DNA of 64,000 nucleotides, taken from Metopolophium dirhodum (Eukaryota; Arthropoda; Insecta; Hemiptera; Aphididae). Under the pieces are notes generated by a model. The model was not told the origin of the DNA and searched no databases. It was given only the letters and a program-made list of their open reading frames with translations. The translations under genes and the position numbers were made by a program. The DNA is taken from positions 126,391,062-126,455,061 of the forward strand of contig NC_083560.1 in assembly GCF_019925205.1 (NCBI RefSeq), written 5' to 3'. Within the stretch, counting starts at the first letter, position 1; each line of letters begins with the position of its first letter. Shown here piece by piece: positions 47,401 through 62,400 of this stretch.

Positions 47401-50400
47401 CACCAAAAACCAAAATCGATTTTTTCAAAAACCAATTTTGCGTAAAAATTCTCGTCTTGCCTTAATTTTTATATTGTTTTTCCCGGCGCTTTTGAAAACT
47501 ATTGAGAATTTGAAGTTTGACCTCCCGAATGCACCTACTAGATTCACTTTCCCATCGAACAAGGTACTGTTAAAGAAATTCGAAGCAGTTTTATTGCCCC
47601 CCCCCCTCCCTGACCCTTTTTTTGTTAAGTTAATTTTTCTTATTTTCTGTATTTCTCAATATGATATTACTTTGAAGTATCTCTGTTTTCTGTATGTTCT
47701 AGCCGTGGTAATTTTACCACTCTGATATACTATACGCCACTAGTCGATCGCGGCATATATGTGACTATTGGACAACAAAAACATATACCTCTATGGTAGT
47801 ATGGTGTACTGTATTTTTTAATTTTCTGCGAATTATTTTTCACGCATGATTGTTTATAATAAACCCAATAGTTGGTAAATAAAACAATATTGCCATGAAG
47901 ACTGTAGATTTACCATAGTGCGTGGGTTTATTTTTAGACTTTTAGTGACTGAAGTGTAGCTAGTGACTGAAAAATGGTTTGTATTCACCTCTGGGTTACA
48001 TGCTTTAGATGTTTGTAATAAAGAGTTGTATCCAAATATTCATGAACTCTTGAAAATATTTTGTACTTTGCCTATTATTAACACTGTTACACGATGTTTT
48101 TAAAGTTTTTATGAAGTATTAAATCTTACTTAATAAATAGTAAGACAGAAGTAAATATTTTATCAATTTTCTTATCTAATATTAAATAATAACTATAAAT
48201 TAAGTAGTAATTATTATATATTTTGTTTATTAGAACCGACTTAAGGCCCGTTTTACAATCATAGTTTAAACCTCAGTTACGCTTAGCCTATAAGGTTTTA
48301 CCGGTCGAATTCCAAGGTTTAACATTAGTTTAACTATTGTAATATGGGCCCTTAATGTGTTGGCTTTATTGGCATGTCACCAGTCAATATAATAATCATG
48401 CCAGATGAGGTTATCGATGAACTGAGCATCCAAAAAAATAAAAAATGGGATTTTGTAATATAACTATTTTTTTTGTTTATCGTAGTAACACTGGATTGGC
48501 GAATTTATAATAAATGCTATTAGGTACTATACAATTTTTGTTAATTCTTATTTCGCCTTGATCCACACTAACTTCAACAAGTTAGGGGATTTTAAAAATG
48601 TATATTATGTACGTATTTATAGATTTACCTATTATTATATATTTCATCCCCCCCCCTATCAAAATTTCTAAATACACCACAGGCCCCAAACCGTGGTGAC
48701 AGACAAAAAAAAAAAAAATTTATAAAAATAAAAAACACATCATCGTAAAATCAATACATTCATCGCTTCACTCAGAATCTAAAGTTCAAATTCAAAAAAT
48801 GCATATAATTTCTTTTTAAAAACAATTATTTACTGCATACCTATTTTTTGTTTATTAGTAAATATTACCTATGTGATTTGTTTAGTTTTACATCATCTGC
48901 CCAGACATCTATTTTAAATGTATCTCTTTATTTTAATTGACTTTGTTCATTATAATTTGACATTTTAATATCTATAGGTACATTTTTTATTAATAATATT
49001 TTTAAGACGTCTGAACTGGGTAAAAACAAATTATTATTATACCATAAATATTTGTATTTAAAATGTATTTTAAAACTCCCTCTCCATGGTACGTTTTTAA
49101 TTAGATTTCTAACTTTATTAGTCTTTTAGAGGAGTAAGAACTATTTTGATAACAACACATTTTATGGAAGAAGCTGATGTCCTTGGTGACAGGATTGCAA
49201 TCATGGACCATGGACAAGTAAAATGTTATGGCTCTACATTATTTTTAAAAAAAGCCTATGGTAAGAATAAAATGAACCAATTGAAGCATTACAAAATAAT
49301 CATACATTTCATAAAAATTATCAGGTACTGGTTATAATTTGACAATTGTAAAAGAAGAACCATGCGATGAATCTAAAATTATAGAAGCAATTAAAAACAT
49401 TATACCAGAAGCAGAAGTTCAAAGCTCATTAACTGCTCAAGTTGTCATTAATTTACCTAATGAAAATACTGATCAATTTCCAGAACTATTTGAAATATTA
49501 GAACGCAATAGAGAAACATTTTCTATAAAAGGAATGGGTGTATCTTGTACAACAATGGAAGAAGTTTTTCTAAAGTAATCTTTTTACAAAATCAATAATC
49601 CGTCTCACAAACGTACAATATAGGTAACAAAGTCTAAGTTAACAAAAATGTATTTAACTCTGTTATTTTTAAAATTAGAGTAAATTTATCCGTTATAAAA
49701 TGTAAAAGTAAAATAATTATTTAGGTGATCTCGGAGGATTTTAATGATATTATTATTTTTAAGTAAGTTATGATTGTTTTAAAATATACAAAAAATGTAT
49801 AATAATATTACCATTTAGGTTTATAACAGGTCAAATCACTCTAGTTTTAAAACTTACAGAGTAAAAATGTATAATTGTGAACGTAAAATTTGCCATGTTG
49901 TATGTTTGTAAGATGTATACAACACATGCGGGTGTGGCCTTTAACTTATAAGACAAACTGAGTATGTTATTTTTGTAAGGTTAATGTAATAATATTAATA
50001 TTACCATAAACTCGATGAACTAATCCTACTATATAATCATGTATAAACTATGTATTACATTTTCACTTATTTAATTATTATTATATTTTTAATTTAATTT
50101 TTTTTTTATGATAGATTTTCCTCTACAAAATCTACCAAACTCCCCCCCCCCCCCCTAACTGAATTATTTTTGGTTACCGGACATTCACCTTACGACCTTA
50201 CATTAAAACAGTTTATTTAATTTTTAGTAAATATTTAAATCATTTTTTTTTTTCAGTTTATCATTTAGTTTATATTTCAAACTTACTGTCTATAACATTA
50301 ATATTCAATCTTAAATATTTCATTTTTAATTAAATTTATACCGATTTTAATGAAACTATTAATTTTTATTGACAAGATTTTAAAATAAGTACACTTAAAT

Positions 50401-53400
50401 AATTATAATTTAATATAGTTTATGTCACCAGTATAAGAAATTATTAAGAAATTGCACTGTTTGACTTGTTATTGAGAAAAAAAAATGTTTATTTACTTTA
50501 GAGCTGAAAACAATTTACCAGATAGTGAAGATGATAATATGTTAGTTCATAGTTCAGTCACAACTGGAGTTGATGGAGATGAACCAAAAGAACCATCTAA
50601 TAATGATACACAAAGTAAATATTTTAAATTCAGTACTTTTATGAAATTCTGAAATAAAATTAAATATACTATAGGTAAGCAGATAAAATTTCTCCTAAAT
50701 TTCACTCTTTATACGACTTTAAATTAAAATAATAATTGAATGTTGCATTCGCGCTTAATGAAGAATCTATTTATTTGATTATTTATATGATGATTTCATT
50801 GTTAATAGATAAAACATTATGTGTATACTTTTTGATATTTACAACAGATTATTATCAATACATGAACAATCCCTGATATTCCTTCGCGACTTTGTTCTTG
50901 ACTAGTTGTTGAACATTTCCACTTGTGTTTACCCAAACATGAAACGTTTACATCAGTTTTACATTTTTATAGTGAAAGTATCATATAATATTTGATATTA
51001 TATTGTTATTTTAGTCACTTAGTGTATTTCAAAAATTTAAAACAAACAATAACTACAATCAACTATACAGTCTACAAGTAATATATTTACATTGAAGGCT
51101 TGTTGGTACTGTGTAATGTAATTTTTGAAATGTATTTCCTTCATTCCTAATATGCATTTTGATATTTAGATTTTTATATTGTTAAAAGCTATAATGTAAT
51201 ATTTAAATGAGGAAAAACAATAATTATTGAAATACAAAAATTTTAATTGATGTTAAACAATACAATCTCAGAAAAGTCCAAGAAAAAAATATACAAAAAT
51301 GATTGTTAAAAAACTACAATAAAACTGTTATGATATTTTTATTTTTTATTTCATCAAATTATTTAAATTTGTCTATATACATCACATTAAAATGTAATAA
51401 AATAAAGTGTGAAATGCATTAGGTATCTTGTTAATTTCATTAATTTTATTAATTCAAATTTTATAAACATAATCAATAGAAATATAATTCTAAACAATAA
51501 TTATTTAATATTTTAATATTCTTTAGTATATATATTTATATTGTAACTTATTAGTTACTACTAAATGCTGATCATTAACTATCGTTTATGTTTTTTAGTA
51601 TTTCTTCCAGAGTATACAAGTAAAAAAAGTTCAATGAAACATCGGTTTAAGGTATTGTTGGAGAAAAAAGCAGTTTATACATACAGGAGATGGGTTCCAT
51701 CATTATTTTTTGTAAGTTATAAATATATTTTCAATTGGTACTGGTTTGTTATTGGCCACCGCCATGTTAGTGAAAAAAATCACAAATTTAAAATTTAAAA
51801 TGATCATAAAGAGCTCAATAATGAATAAAATGATTAAAATTGCCAATTTAAATATTTAGTGAGAAAGTTCTCAGACTTCTAGTTCTTATATATGGTTTTT
51901 ATTTTTGAATTGCAACAAAATAACAAAATTGCTTTTGTCAAACAGTATTACTATGTATGATGTATATTATTCCCATTTTTCCCAATTATAAAGAATAGTA
52001 GGTATGGTCTATTATTTTACTTTTAACTTCCCAAAATATCAAGTACATCCAATTTTCTAACTGAACGTACCCAGAAGTTGAAAAGTAAATATTTTTTTTT
52101 AGTATGAAAAATGACGACAAAAAAAAACTAAATACTTATATACATTTATCAGCTCTGCTCAGAATCTAAAACACATTATATATTATTGTTTACAAATAAA
52201 TGAAGTACAGTAAATAATTAATATTATACTTAGTATATAGGTACACATAAAAATTTTCATAGTCCTTTACTAAGGATGTCTGGTGTCTGGTGTCTGGTGT
52301 ATTATAAATATAATAATATGATGTGCTAGCAGGATGACAAACAAGTGGTATTTAACAACTAATTTTATCCTCATTATTATTCTAGGGAATTGCACCAATT
52401 CTGTTGGGCTTGTTAACTATGCAATTAACTAATAATTCAATCAATACATCCATTGTATCTAAAAGTTTAAAAATATCACTAAGCACCTACAAAGGTAGCA
52501 GTGTATATTACCGTGCTGGAGATAATTCCCCGGAAAATTTGGAGCCAACATTTGTAACCATTTCTAGAAAAAATAAAGCTACTGTCAATGAAGTATCATC
52601 AGAAAACAATATAATTAATGGTAAGATTAATATAATCATTGCTCATATACGTGGTATATTACCTTAATTCTTAATAAAATAAGTGTAATAAAAAGTAAAA
52701 GGTATATTAGGTGGTGGATTTATGTCATAAACAGTTCTAATTTTACAGAATATTGCACTTAAAAAATAGTTATAGTCTGCCGACTTTTAAAAAAAATTGG
52801 GTCTATTTACGGGTTACGGCAAACAGAGTATAGTAGGTAGTTTCCTTGAGATAAATGAGTATTTTGATTGTTATCAATATAATATATACAACCATGGATA
52901 TTAAAAGGTTATCATAGTACTATTACTACTTATGTATATTATTTATGTATATTATTGTTTCTACAATTTTGCATCTTGTATGTATTAAATACATTGGATA
53001 AACAAATAAAAATATGACTAGACATCTTCTGTTACTATTTTTACATCATAAGTTAAGTTAAGTTTATAATAAAAATATTATTATTTCTTTAAGTTCACCT
53101 ATGTTATTACCACAATTTATGTTCTATTACTATGATCATTTGGTATTGTTTCAAATAATTGTATTATATATTAGGTATCTATGGTCTGTCTAGCGAGAGA
53201 ACGCACCGCAAATTGACCAAAACTGATTCCACCACGCAACATCCTGCTGTAGGGGAACCGGTTTAGATTAGAAGAAGACACGGGGGGGATGCACAGAATC
53301 AGCGTGTTCTCTCGCTGGACAGAGTATGTGAGTTTTCAATTGCTTTTCCCATTATCATAATATGCTTACTTTTAAATTTTTTTTAATGATTAAGTCTATA

Positions 53401-56400
53401 CAATTAATATTTAATGTTAAAAATATATTACTTAAATATTAATTTATTAAAATTAAAAGAACTAGTGACATTTTAAATTGTATTTTAAATTGTACAAAAC
53501 TATGCAGTATAAAAATGGAAGTTATACAGAAGAGATATAGGTAGTACATTTTTAATGCAATAAATATCTTTTTTTTTTGTAATAGCTAAATATATTTTAC
53601 ATTAACAAAAGTCATACCACTTCTTTAGTAAAACCAGATTTTGTTTACAATATATTGTAACTCAGAATCTACAATATTGTCCAATAGCCAATAAGACTTA
53701 AAATACAACAAATTTGAATTATTTATTCATCATTTTTTTTTAAATTAAAAATATAATTAATAACGAAATATTTGTTTTATAGATTTATTAAAAATGTGCA
53801 AAAAAGACGTATTAAATTACAGAACAAATCTTATGATTGCTGGTGACTTTAACAAAACAAAATCAACTATCTTTTACAATAATATAGCTATTCATACTCC
53901 AGCAATTGCAGTAAATCTTTATTCTAATGCACTATTACAAAAGTTGTCCGGCAATGATGAATCATATATTTCAACTGTTAATGAACCGATTGAAATGAGT
54001 AGTATAGTAAGGTATTCGTCATAATTAAATATACAGTCAAGATACAATAATTTTTTTTTTAGAAAAAATGTGATGAAGGACTTGGCCATTTATTAGTATT
54101 GCTTTGGATGACTACTTTCACGCCTGGTTTAGTGTATTTAATAGGATATTTTATAGCGTTACCATTAAATGAAAGAGTAAGTGGAATCAAACACTTACAA
54201 ATGATGACTAAACTTTCACCAATCATGTATTGGGTTACTTGTCTCATTTGGGACTATTTTTGTTACATAATTGTGGTTTTATTAACATTGGCCGTTATGT
54301 ATTTAATGGATATAAACGACATATTTACTGGTTTAAATGAAGTTGGTAAGTTAATCTATTACTAAGTTTAAACCAATGTATAATTTAAATATGATTTTTA
54401 CAGGTGGTCTATTAACATTATTATTTATTTATGGGTGGAGTGCAATTATCTATGCATATGTTTATAGCTATTTAAAAAATACACTAGTCAGCGCCATGTT
54501 ATTGTATATTGCATTTAATTATATTTTAGGTATTTTATATATTTATATATATTTCAAGTTCGGAACTCTGAAGTTATGAGCTATTACGCTAAGTATTGAT
54601 AATTTTAAGGTTAATATGTTTACAGGAATGTTTATAAATATTATCTTAATTCTAATGAACAACTTTATAAGAGAGAAAAATAAAATAAATTACTTTAACA
54701 CAATGAATATAATAAGGTTAATAATTTTAATTATTCCACATTTTTCATTTCCATTGTGTTTATCGGGATTTCTAAAAATAACATGGGAAAACAACATGTG
54801 TAAAGTATGTAAATCACCTAAAATGATTGAAGTGTGTAAAGGTAAGTTCTTTTTATTTTTTATTTTTCATGTCAACTGTCGATAATTTTAATATTTTAGC
54901 TATTGGTTCTAAACGTAAAAGTTATTTTGTTTTCAAATCTGATGAGGATCCTGATGCCATACTAGAAGAAACTTTATTTTTATTACTTAGTAGCATACTC
55001 TACATATCCGTTATACTATTATTTGATTATAAAATATTTCATCGGTTAAATCAGTGTGTATTTAACAGAATCTATGGCACTGGTGTTAGTTATAGAGATG
55101 TTAGTGAAGATCCAGATGTTGGTAGTGAAAGAGATAAAGTTAATGCAGCTAAGACTCATTCAAGTAATAAATGAAACATTTTTGTAAACGAATCACAATT
55201 TAATACATTTTATGTTTTACATTCTAGATAGTGCTTCATCACCATTATTGGTGGTTGATGACATAGTTAAAAAGTTTAGTTTTAAATTCACCGGTGTAAG
55301 GGGTATAAGTTTTACTGTTTTCCCTGGTGAATGTTTTGGCTTACTCGGTGTGAATGGGGCAGGTAAAACAACTACATTCCGAATTTTAACTGGAGATACA
55401 TTTCCTTCAAAAGGTGACGCTTCTATTCTTACTGATAAGTTGTACAAACTCAGCTCTGACCTAAATCAGGTTAATAAAAAAAATAGAATAACGATTAATA
55501 ATGTTTGTATGAATTAATTAATAATGCTGTATAGTATGTTTCTTTGATTGGTTATTGTCCTCAATTCGATGCGATAAATGATCAACTTACTGCAAGAGAA
55601 ACTTTAAAACTAATGGCCATTTTGAGAGGAATTTCGCCAGCAAACACCAAAAACCATGTTGATAAATGGATTAGACTTTTAGGTAAATAAAATATTACTA
55701 GAATAGCAACTTTTAGGAAATTTAGTAATCATCAGTTACCTATAGTACCTATTTGTAAAAATAATAAGATTGTATTTATATAACAATAATTGGTAGACTT
55801 ATCAAATCAAATAAAGATTGTTTATTCAATACAATAAATAAATCTTCTAACGTCATACCTAAATTAAAACGTCGAACAAAAAATATATTATTGTATTTTA
55901 TTTTATTATAATTAGAACTATAAAAAAAATATTCATTGTATGCTTTTGGCCTTAAAAAAAATAACTACCTTGTAGTTTTTTATTAATTTTCATTTTCTTG
56001 TATATTGATTTTTTATAGAATGTTTAATCAGATTATTTAAATAATAATAATTATTATTATTACATAATTTTATAAGTTTTAAGTGATTTGGTTTTGAATT
56101 CTTTGTAGATAAAAAGGTGGGTAAGTGGATGTCGCTCTGCTGTACAGTAGGTTACAAGTGGGTCACTGTAATAGATAGTGTTAATTTTGAATTCAATGAT
56201 ATAATAGCATTGACCATTGTATAAGAAAAATGATTCTGAGTGAAAATGGTCAGTCAACCTATGATATTACTAAGTATATTTGATGATATTATTGTGAATA
56301 AAGTAATTTATATATTTACTTATTTACGTGGAACCTTGTTATAAACTTTCAATCCTTAGCTACAAAAGTAGAATATTTTATAAATTTCTAACTACAAAAT

Positions 56401-59400
56401 AATTATTACATTTTAAATTTGATAAATTTTGTCAAAATTTGAACTTTAAATGCTTATAAAAAAAAATCGTGACTATGTATTTTCAATATTTTTCAACTGC
56501 TATTGTAATAATATATCAGGAGCCTTGCATAAAATGTTCACGCTTTTCTACCCAACAAATAAAATTTTATTGATATTTATAGAAAAAAAAACTAAAAAAA
56601 TTGACAATTGACAATGTCCGTAAACAGCTCAAAAAGAGTCAAATTATTTTCAAAATTTTGTCGTGTATAGAAAATGCTAATACCAACATTCAGTGAAATT
56701 TTCAAGTATTTACAGTCATACGTTTTTTAATTACAACAAAATAAGAAAATCGTTACACGGGAAAACGAGTGAATATCAAATGTTGTAAAATTATGAATTT
56801 CAAACGTTCATAAAAATTTAATTTGACTTTCTTGTAGACATTTTTTTTGATAAAGGTAGATAAACTTCAGGATAATATTGTATTAAAATTTTTTATGAAT
56901 TCTTAACTCAAAATAATTTGCTAATTTTCGTGATTTTTTCGTATTTTGTCAATATTAGAACTTTAAATGCTTATAAATAAAAACTGTGACTAAGGATTTT
57001 TAATATTTTTCAAATATCATTTTAACAATATAGTAGGAGCCTTGTAATACATTTTCAAGTTTTTTTACCCAACAAATAAAATTTTATTAATATTTGTAGG
57101 AAAAAAAATTGAAACTGAAAATGTCCGTAAACAGCTCAAAATAAGTCAAAATATTTGGAAAATGTTATGTTGTATAGAAAATGCTAATACAAACATTCAA
57201 TCAAAATTTCATGTACCTACGGTCATTTGTTTTAGAGTTACACCAAAAAACAAAATCGATTTTCTCGAAATAGATTTTGCGCAAAAATTCCCGTTTTTCC
57301 TTCATTTTTCTTTTGTTTTTTATGTCGCTTTTGAATACTACTTGGAAATTTTTACTTTTGACCCCCCAAAGTACCAGCTAGATTCACTTTCCTATCAGAA
57401 AAGTTACTGTTGAAGAAAATCCAAGCACTTTTACTGTCTTAAAAGGTGATGACAGACACAAAGACACACATCATTGTATAATCAATACATTCATCGCTTC
57501 GATCAGAATCTAAAATGTTTTGTCTGTTTATTCCATCATTTTATCCTTGTTTACACCTCATGTCCAAGACACCATTACGGAATTACAGTACTTTCCATAT
57601 TAAAACTAAATTACAATAATTTTTTTTTACCATATAGTCATATCAGCTCATAAGTAGAGCAAGGACATTATATTTTATGCAGTTAAAAATCATCAAAATT
57701 GCACTTATGTATCAAAAAACTAAAAATATGCCCTAAAACAAAAATTACGCACTCATATGAAACTAAAAAAGTACATTTTTTCTCTAAATATTTTAATTAT
57801 TTTACTTAATTAAATTCTCTATGTACTTGTACTCATAGTATAAGGAATAAGAAGTATGATCAACACAAGCCGTGTTTTCGTCTTGGTTCTAGGCATGTGC
57901 ATCGCCTTGTGTTTTTGTGAATACATACAAATAAATGTATACGCATGACGTCACCTTGTGTTTATTGTTGGTTGCATAAAGTTACCTATATAAAATATTA
58001 TACATTGCCCCTTAAAAAAATATGTGCATTCCTATCATTGAGCATACTTTTTATTCTGTAAACTATGCCTGTACCAATATGTATAAAAAAATATTGTTAT
58101 CTAATCTATCCACTTAACATTAAGATAAAAATTAGTTTCTATCTTTATGACAAATTCGCAGTTTAGTATCAGTTGACCTTGATTGATGATGAAAAATATT
58201 TACCGAAGTGCTTTATTTTTTATTAACTATCAAAATATGCATTAAAAACTTAAAATATGCTCTTATAATCAAAAATATAACCTTTGAACCCAAAAATTTC
58301 AAAATATGCAAAAATATGCACTAAAAACTTGATCACAAACGTAGTAGAATGTATTGTGTAGGTACTTACTAAGCATACAGTTAAGTTAGCCAGAAAAAAT
58401 ATGCAAATGTGACTTTCTTCTAGTCAAAAGTAACTTAGCATGATGCATCCGAATGATATATTATAACCACCGCAGCTGTACTATCGTAAAGAATATAGTG
58501 TGACTTTCACTTCACTATTTGAGTTTGTAAATATGAAATATTAATAAACATATTTTTGAAAAATTATAACTTTTCACATTACATTTTAAATTTTTTTTTA
58601 AAAACTATCTCTACAACCTGCAATTAATCATAAACTGTTTTTCTTGAAAATGTCAACATTTGTATGGGTACTAATGTACTATTAGTAATGTTTTTGTCAG
58701 CGTTTTTATTATTATTATTATCATTGTTATAGGTCTTGAAGAACATAAAGATCGACTCTGTGGGACATATAGTGGTGGTAATAAGAGAAAATTGAGCACT
58801 GCAATGGCATTAATTGGAGATCCTCCTGTTGTGTTTTTGGATGAGCCCACTAGTGGAGTAGACCCTGTGGCAAGGCGTAATTTATGGCAATTATTAGCTG
58901 CTAGTCAAAGAGGTGGACAAGCCATTGTACTTACATCGCATAGGTAAAAAAATTGTGTAAACGATTTCTATATTGAGATATTATAATTCTTATTTGATTG
59001 ACATAAATAGTATGGATGAATGTGAAGCACTTTGCAACCGTTTGACAATAATGGTGGGCGGTTTATTAAAATGTATTGGTAATATACAATATTTGAAAAA
59101 TCGTTATGGACAAGGATATACAATAATGGTAAAACTACGTAATATTGAAAATTTCAATGTTTCTGAACTAAAAGCTGATTTAGAAAGTCAGTTTGCTCCA
59201 GACATCAGTTTAAAAGATGAACATACGGTGAGATTAAGTTATTACAATTTTATGTTATTGAAGTACCTACCTAACTATACATAGGTACTAGTTCAGTGGT
59301 CCAAATTGTGTATTACAGTACCTACCATAGGTGATCACAGCCCATGCGAAAAAAATTAATATTATTTACAATTCATTGCAATTCAATTTTGTTGATTTCA

Positions 59401-62400
59401 AATTGAATGTGCGCCTACTAAGAATAATATTATTAATATATCAATAATAGTTTTATAATGAACTATTCATCTGATTATCTTTTATTGTTTCCGGACTTTT
59501 TGTCCAATTATTTTAAACATTTATCCAATTATTATTCACCTCCACACATTTGTACCTATATAGTAATCAGGCCTCGCACACCTGTACAACACCATATAAA
59601 TGCTGATAACGCACAATTTCCACGATCATTTTTATTCAGTTTTTTCATACTTAGCTGATATTTAAACCTTAAATTGAAAATCATTGAGAACTCATGTTCT
59701 TTATATCTGTTCATCGTAGTATTTACAGAAAGAGACTACTGTTGAATTTCAGAATTTTGTCTAACGTATAGGGTACCACAGACTAAAAAGATTGAGAACC
59801 ATCATTCTAATATCGTGACACCATTCTTAAGTAATATCAGAATGAAACAAACTTTGTAGATTCGTGTAATAATACAAATAACATAACATGTTATTAAAAA
59901 ATATATATATACCAATAGGTAGTCAAATTGGTTTCGTTTTTCATGCGGAAAATAAATAAAACCAAAATTATTGGAGAGTAACAATTTCATAATAGTAAAA
60001 GTAATTTATTTACCTATTCACGTAGAACCATATTTTACATTTTCAAGCCATAGCTATAAAAGTTGTAAATTTTATAAATTTTTAACTACTTACAAAATCG
60101 TTTTTTAATTTTAAATTTGATAAATTTTGTCAAAATTCAAGCTTTAAATGCTTATAAAAAGAATGTGTTTTTAATATTTTTAATATTTTACAACTGCTAT
60201 TGAAACATTCATCAGAACTCAGAAGCGTTGTATTAAGTTTGCACTGCTTTTTTACCAAACAAATACACCTTTTTGACATTTATAGACAAACAAAACTAAA
60301 AAAATTGAAAATGTCCGTAAACAGCTCAAAATGAGTTGAACTATTTTGAAAAATTTTTGATGTTTGATGTATTGAAGTTATGTTTTTTGGTAATAGGTAC
60401 CTATATCTAGGAGTAAGGCATTTTTAAGATACGCAACGTCATGTTTTTCTACTTTTGATATTATCTATATAAATAAAAATGAAATGCTGTTCGTTGGTAA
60501 TTGATTTTTTTTTAATGTCCGTAATAATCCGAATAATATTTTTACGGACATAAAAATAGTCAATGACTGTGGATTACATTATAAACCAAAAAAAACCTCC
60601 AAATATAAGTCAACAAATTTTCAAAATTTCCAAACAACTTTTAAGGCCGTCGACCAATATACACTATTTATGAAAACTTGAATCGTCCATTGGCCTTGGC
60701 CTACATTTGACCATAATAACAGTTTTAATTGTAAAATCAACACACTACGAAATATTTCATTTATTATCACACTCATATTCGGTATCAGCATAAACTGCAG
60801 CTTATTTTCCCCTTTTATTTGTGTTAATGTTTAAACATTTTTTATGGGAATAACAGATATTTCATATTTTAGTTTTTGAGTCTATATTATACGGATATTG
60901 GTTTTGATGATGTACATTTGAATAACAAACAATAATTATCTTTTATTTTAATATACAAATTTGTCACCTATAATGTTATAGCTCGTGGTTACTGTTTTTA
61001 AATTTCGTAGGTATTACCAGACTTTGCCGCAAAGTAAATTTTACTTGCAAATAATTCCTTTTATTGGCCTAATCATTCGATTTTTTTCATTCAGTGCATA
61101 TATAATTTTTACATTGTATAGTTATTGTTCAATATAACGAATAGTGTAAATTCTAATTTTATTTTTTTTTGTAACTTAAATTCTGTAACATATTTTTTTT
61201 CTTTATTTGTTTATCAGAAATTTGTGAGTATGGCTATAAATATAAAAAAAAACGCTATAGCAGATTAAGTTCTCTTCTAGTAAGTTTGAACATTAATTGG
61301 TAAATTTGCAGTAAATATTGTACTCGGAAGTTTGTCCCTGATATAACAGTGTTTTCTATAGGTATAATCTAATAATTACGCAATAAACATTGTTGGTTAT
61401 GTCGTGATTACATGGGACCACATTCAAAGTAGGCACATTGAATTAGTATTTAAATATATAAGATATACAATTTTAATATTGCCTAAATTTTCATAAAAAT
61501 TGCCTATATCAAACCCCTTAAAATAGAGTGTATTATGTCTGTGCCAGGTTACATCACAACTAAAATTGATTTTTTGTTTTATTTACAAGATAATTATTCT
61601 GATTAGACGTTTTTTTATTTGATAGACCAGTAATATTTTCAAAATCTCCTGAATAGATGTATTATTAACAGAGTACCTACTTCAACAGAATTCAAATGTT
61701 GAGAGCTTGTAAATGTTATAAAGTATAAAAATTCATAAAATAAAAATTCAGTGAAAATTGAATGTATCTACGGTCATTTGTTTAAGAGTTACACCAAAAA
61801 CCAAAATCAATTTTGTCAAAAACCGATTTTACGTAAGAATTCCCGTTTTTCCCAATGGTTTTAAAAACTACTGGGAATTTTAAATTTTGACCGCAATGCA
61901 ACAAATTGATTCACTTTCCCATCGCAATAGATATTGAAGTTCGAAAATCGATGCATTATTTCGACTACTTATCGTGTATACAGAAACAAAAAATAAAAAT
62001 AAAAACACACATCATTGTAAAATCAATACATTCATGGCTCTGTTCAGAATCTAAAATTCACAAAAATTCATGGACAGCTAAAACTGCATTCCGTCCAATA
62101 TTGCATATTTTCATCTATTAGTTAGGTAGGTATATCTTAAATTGCTAGGAAAGCCAATGTTAAATAAACAAATTAAAGTTTTCATAAAAATAAGTATATA
62201 TAAAACAAAAATTAATACAACATTTCTTTATAAGTGTTTAATGTTTTTTTATTACTGTAAAAAAATGTTACTGTGCCTACATAATATTACATTAAAAGAA
62301 TCAAGTAATTATTGTTTATATTATTATAATAACTATAACTTTATATTAATATTATGACAATGAAATGTAAACTGAAAAAAATGTATTATTTATTATTATT

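Noticed and set aside
47438..47725. Plus-strand frame of 95 codons in ABCA intron 4, and a similar one at 57162-57413
   Set aside because: Both fall in the same dispersed repeat and are not conserved as a frame between copies.
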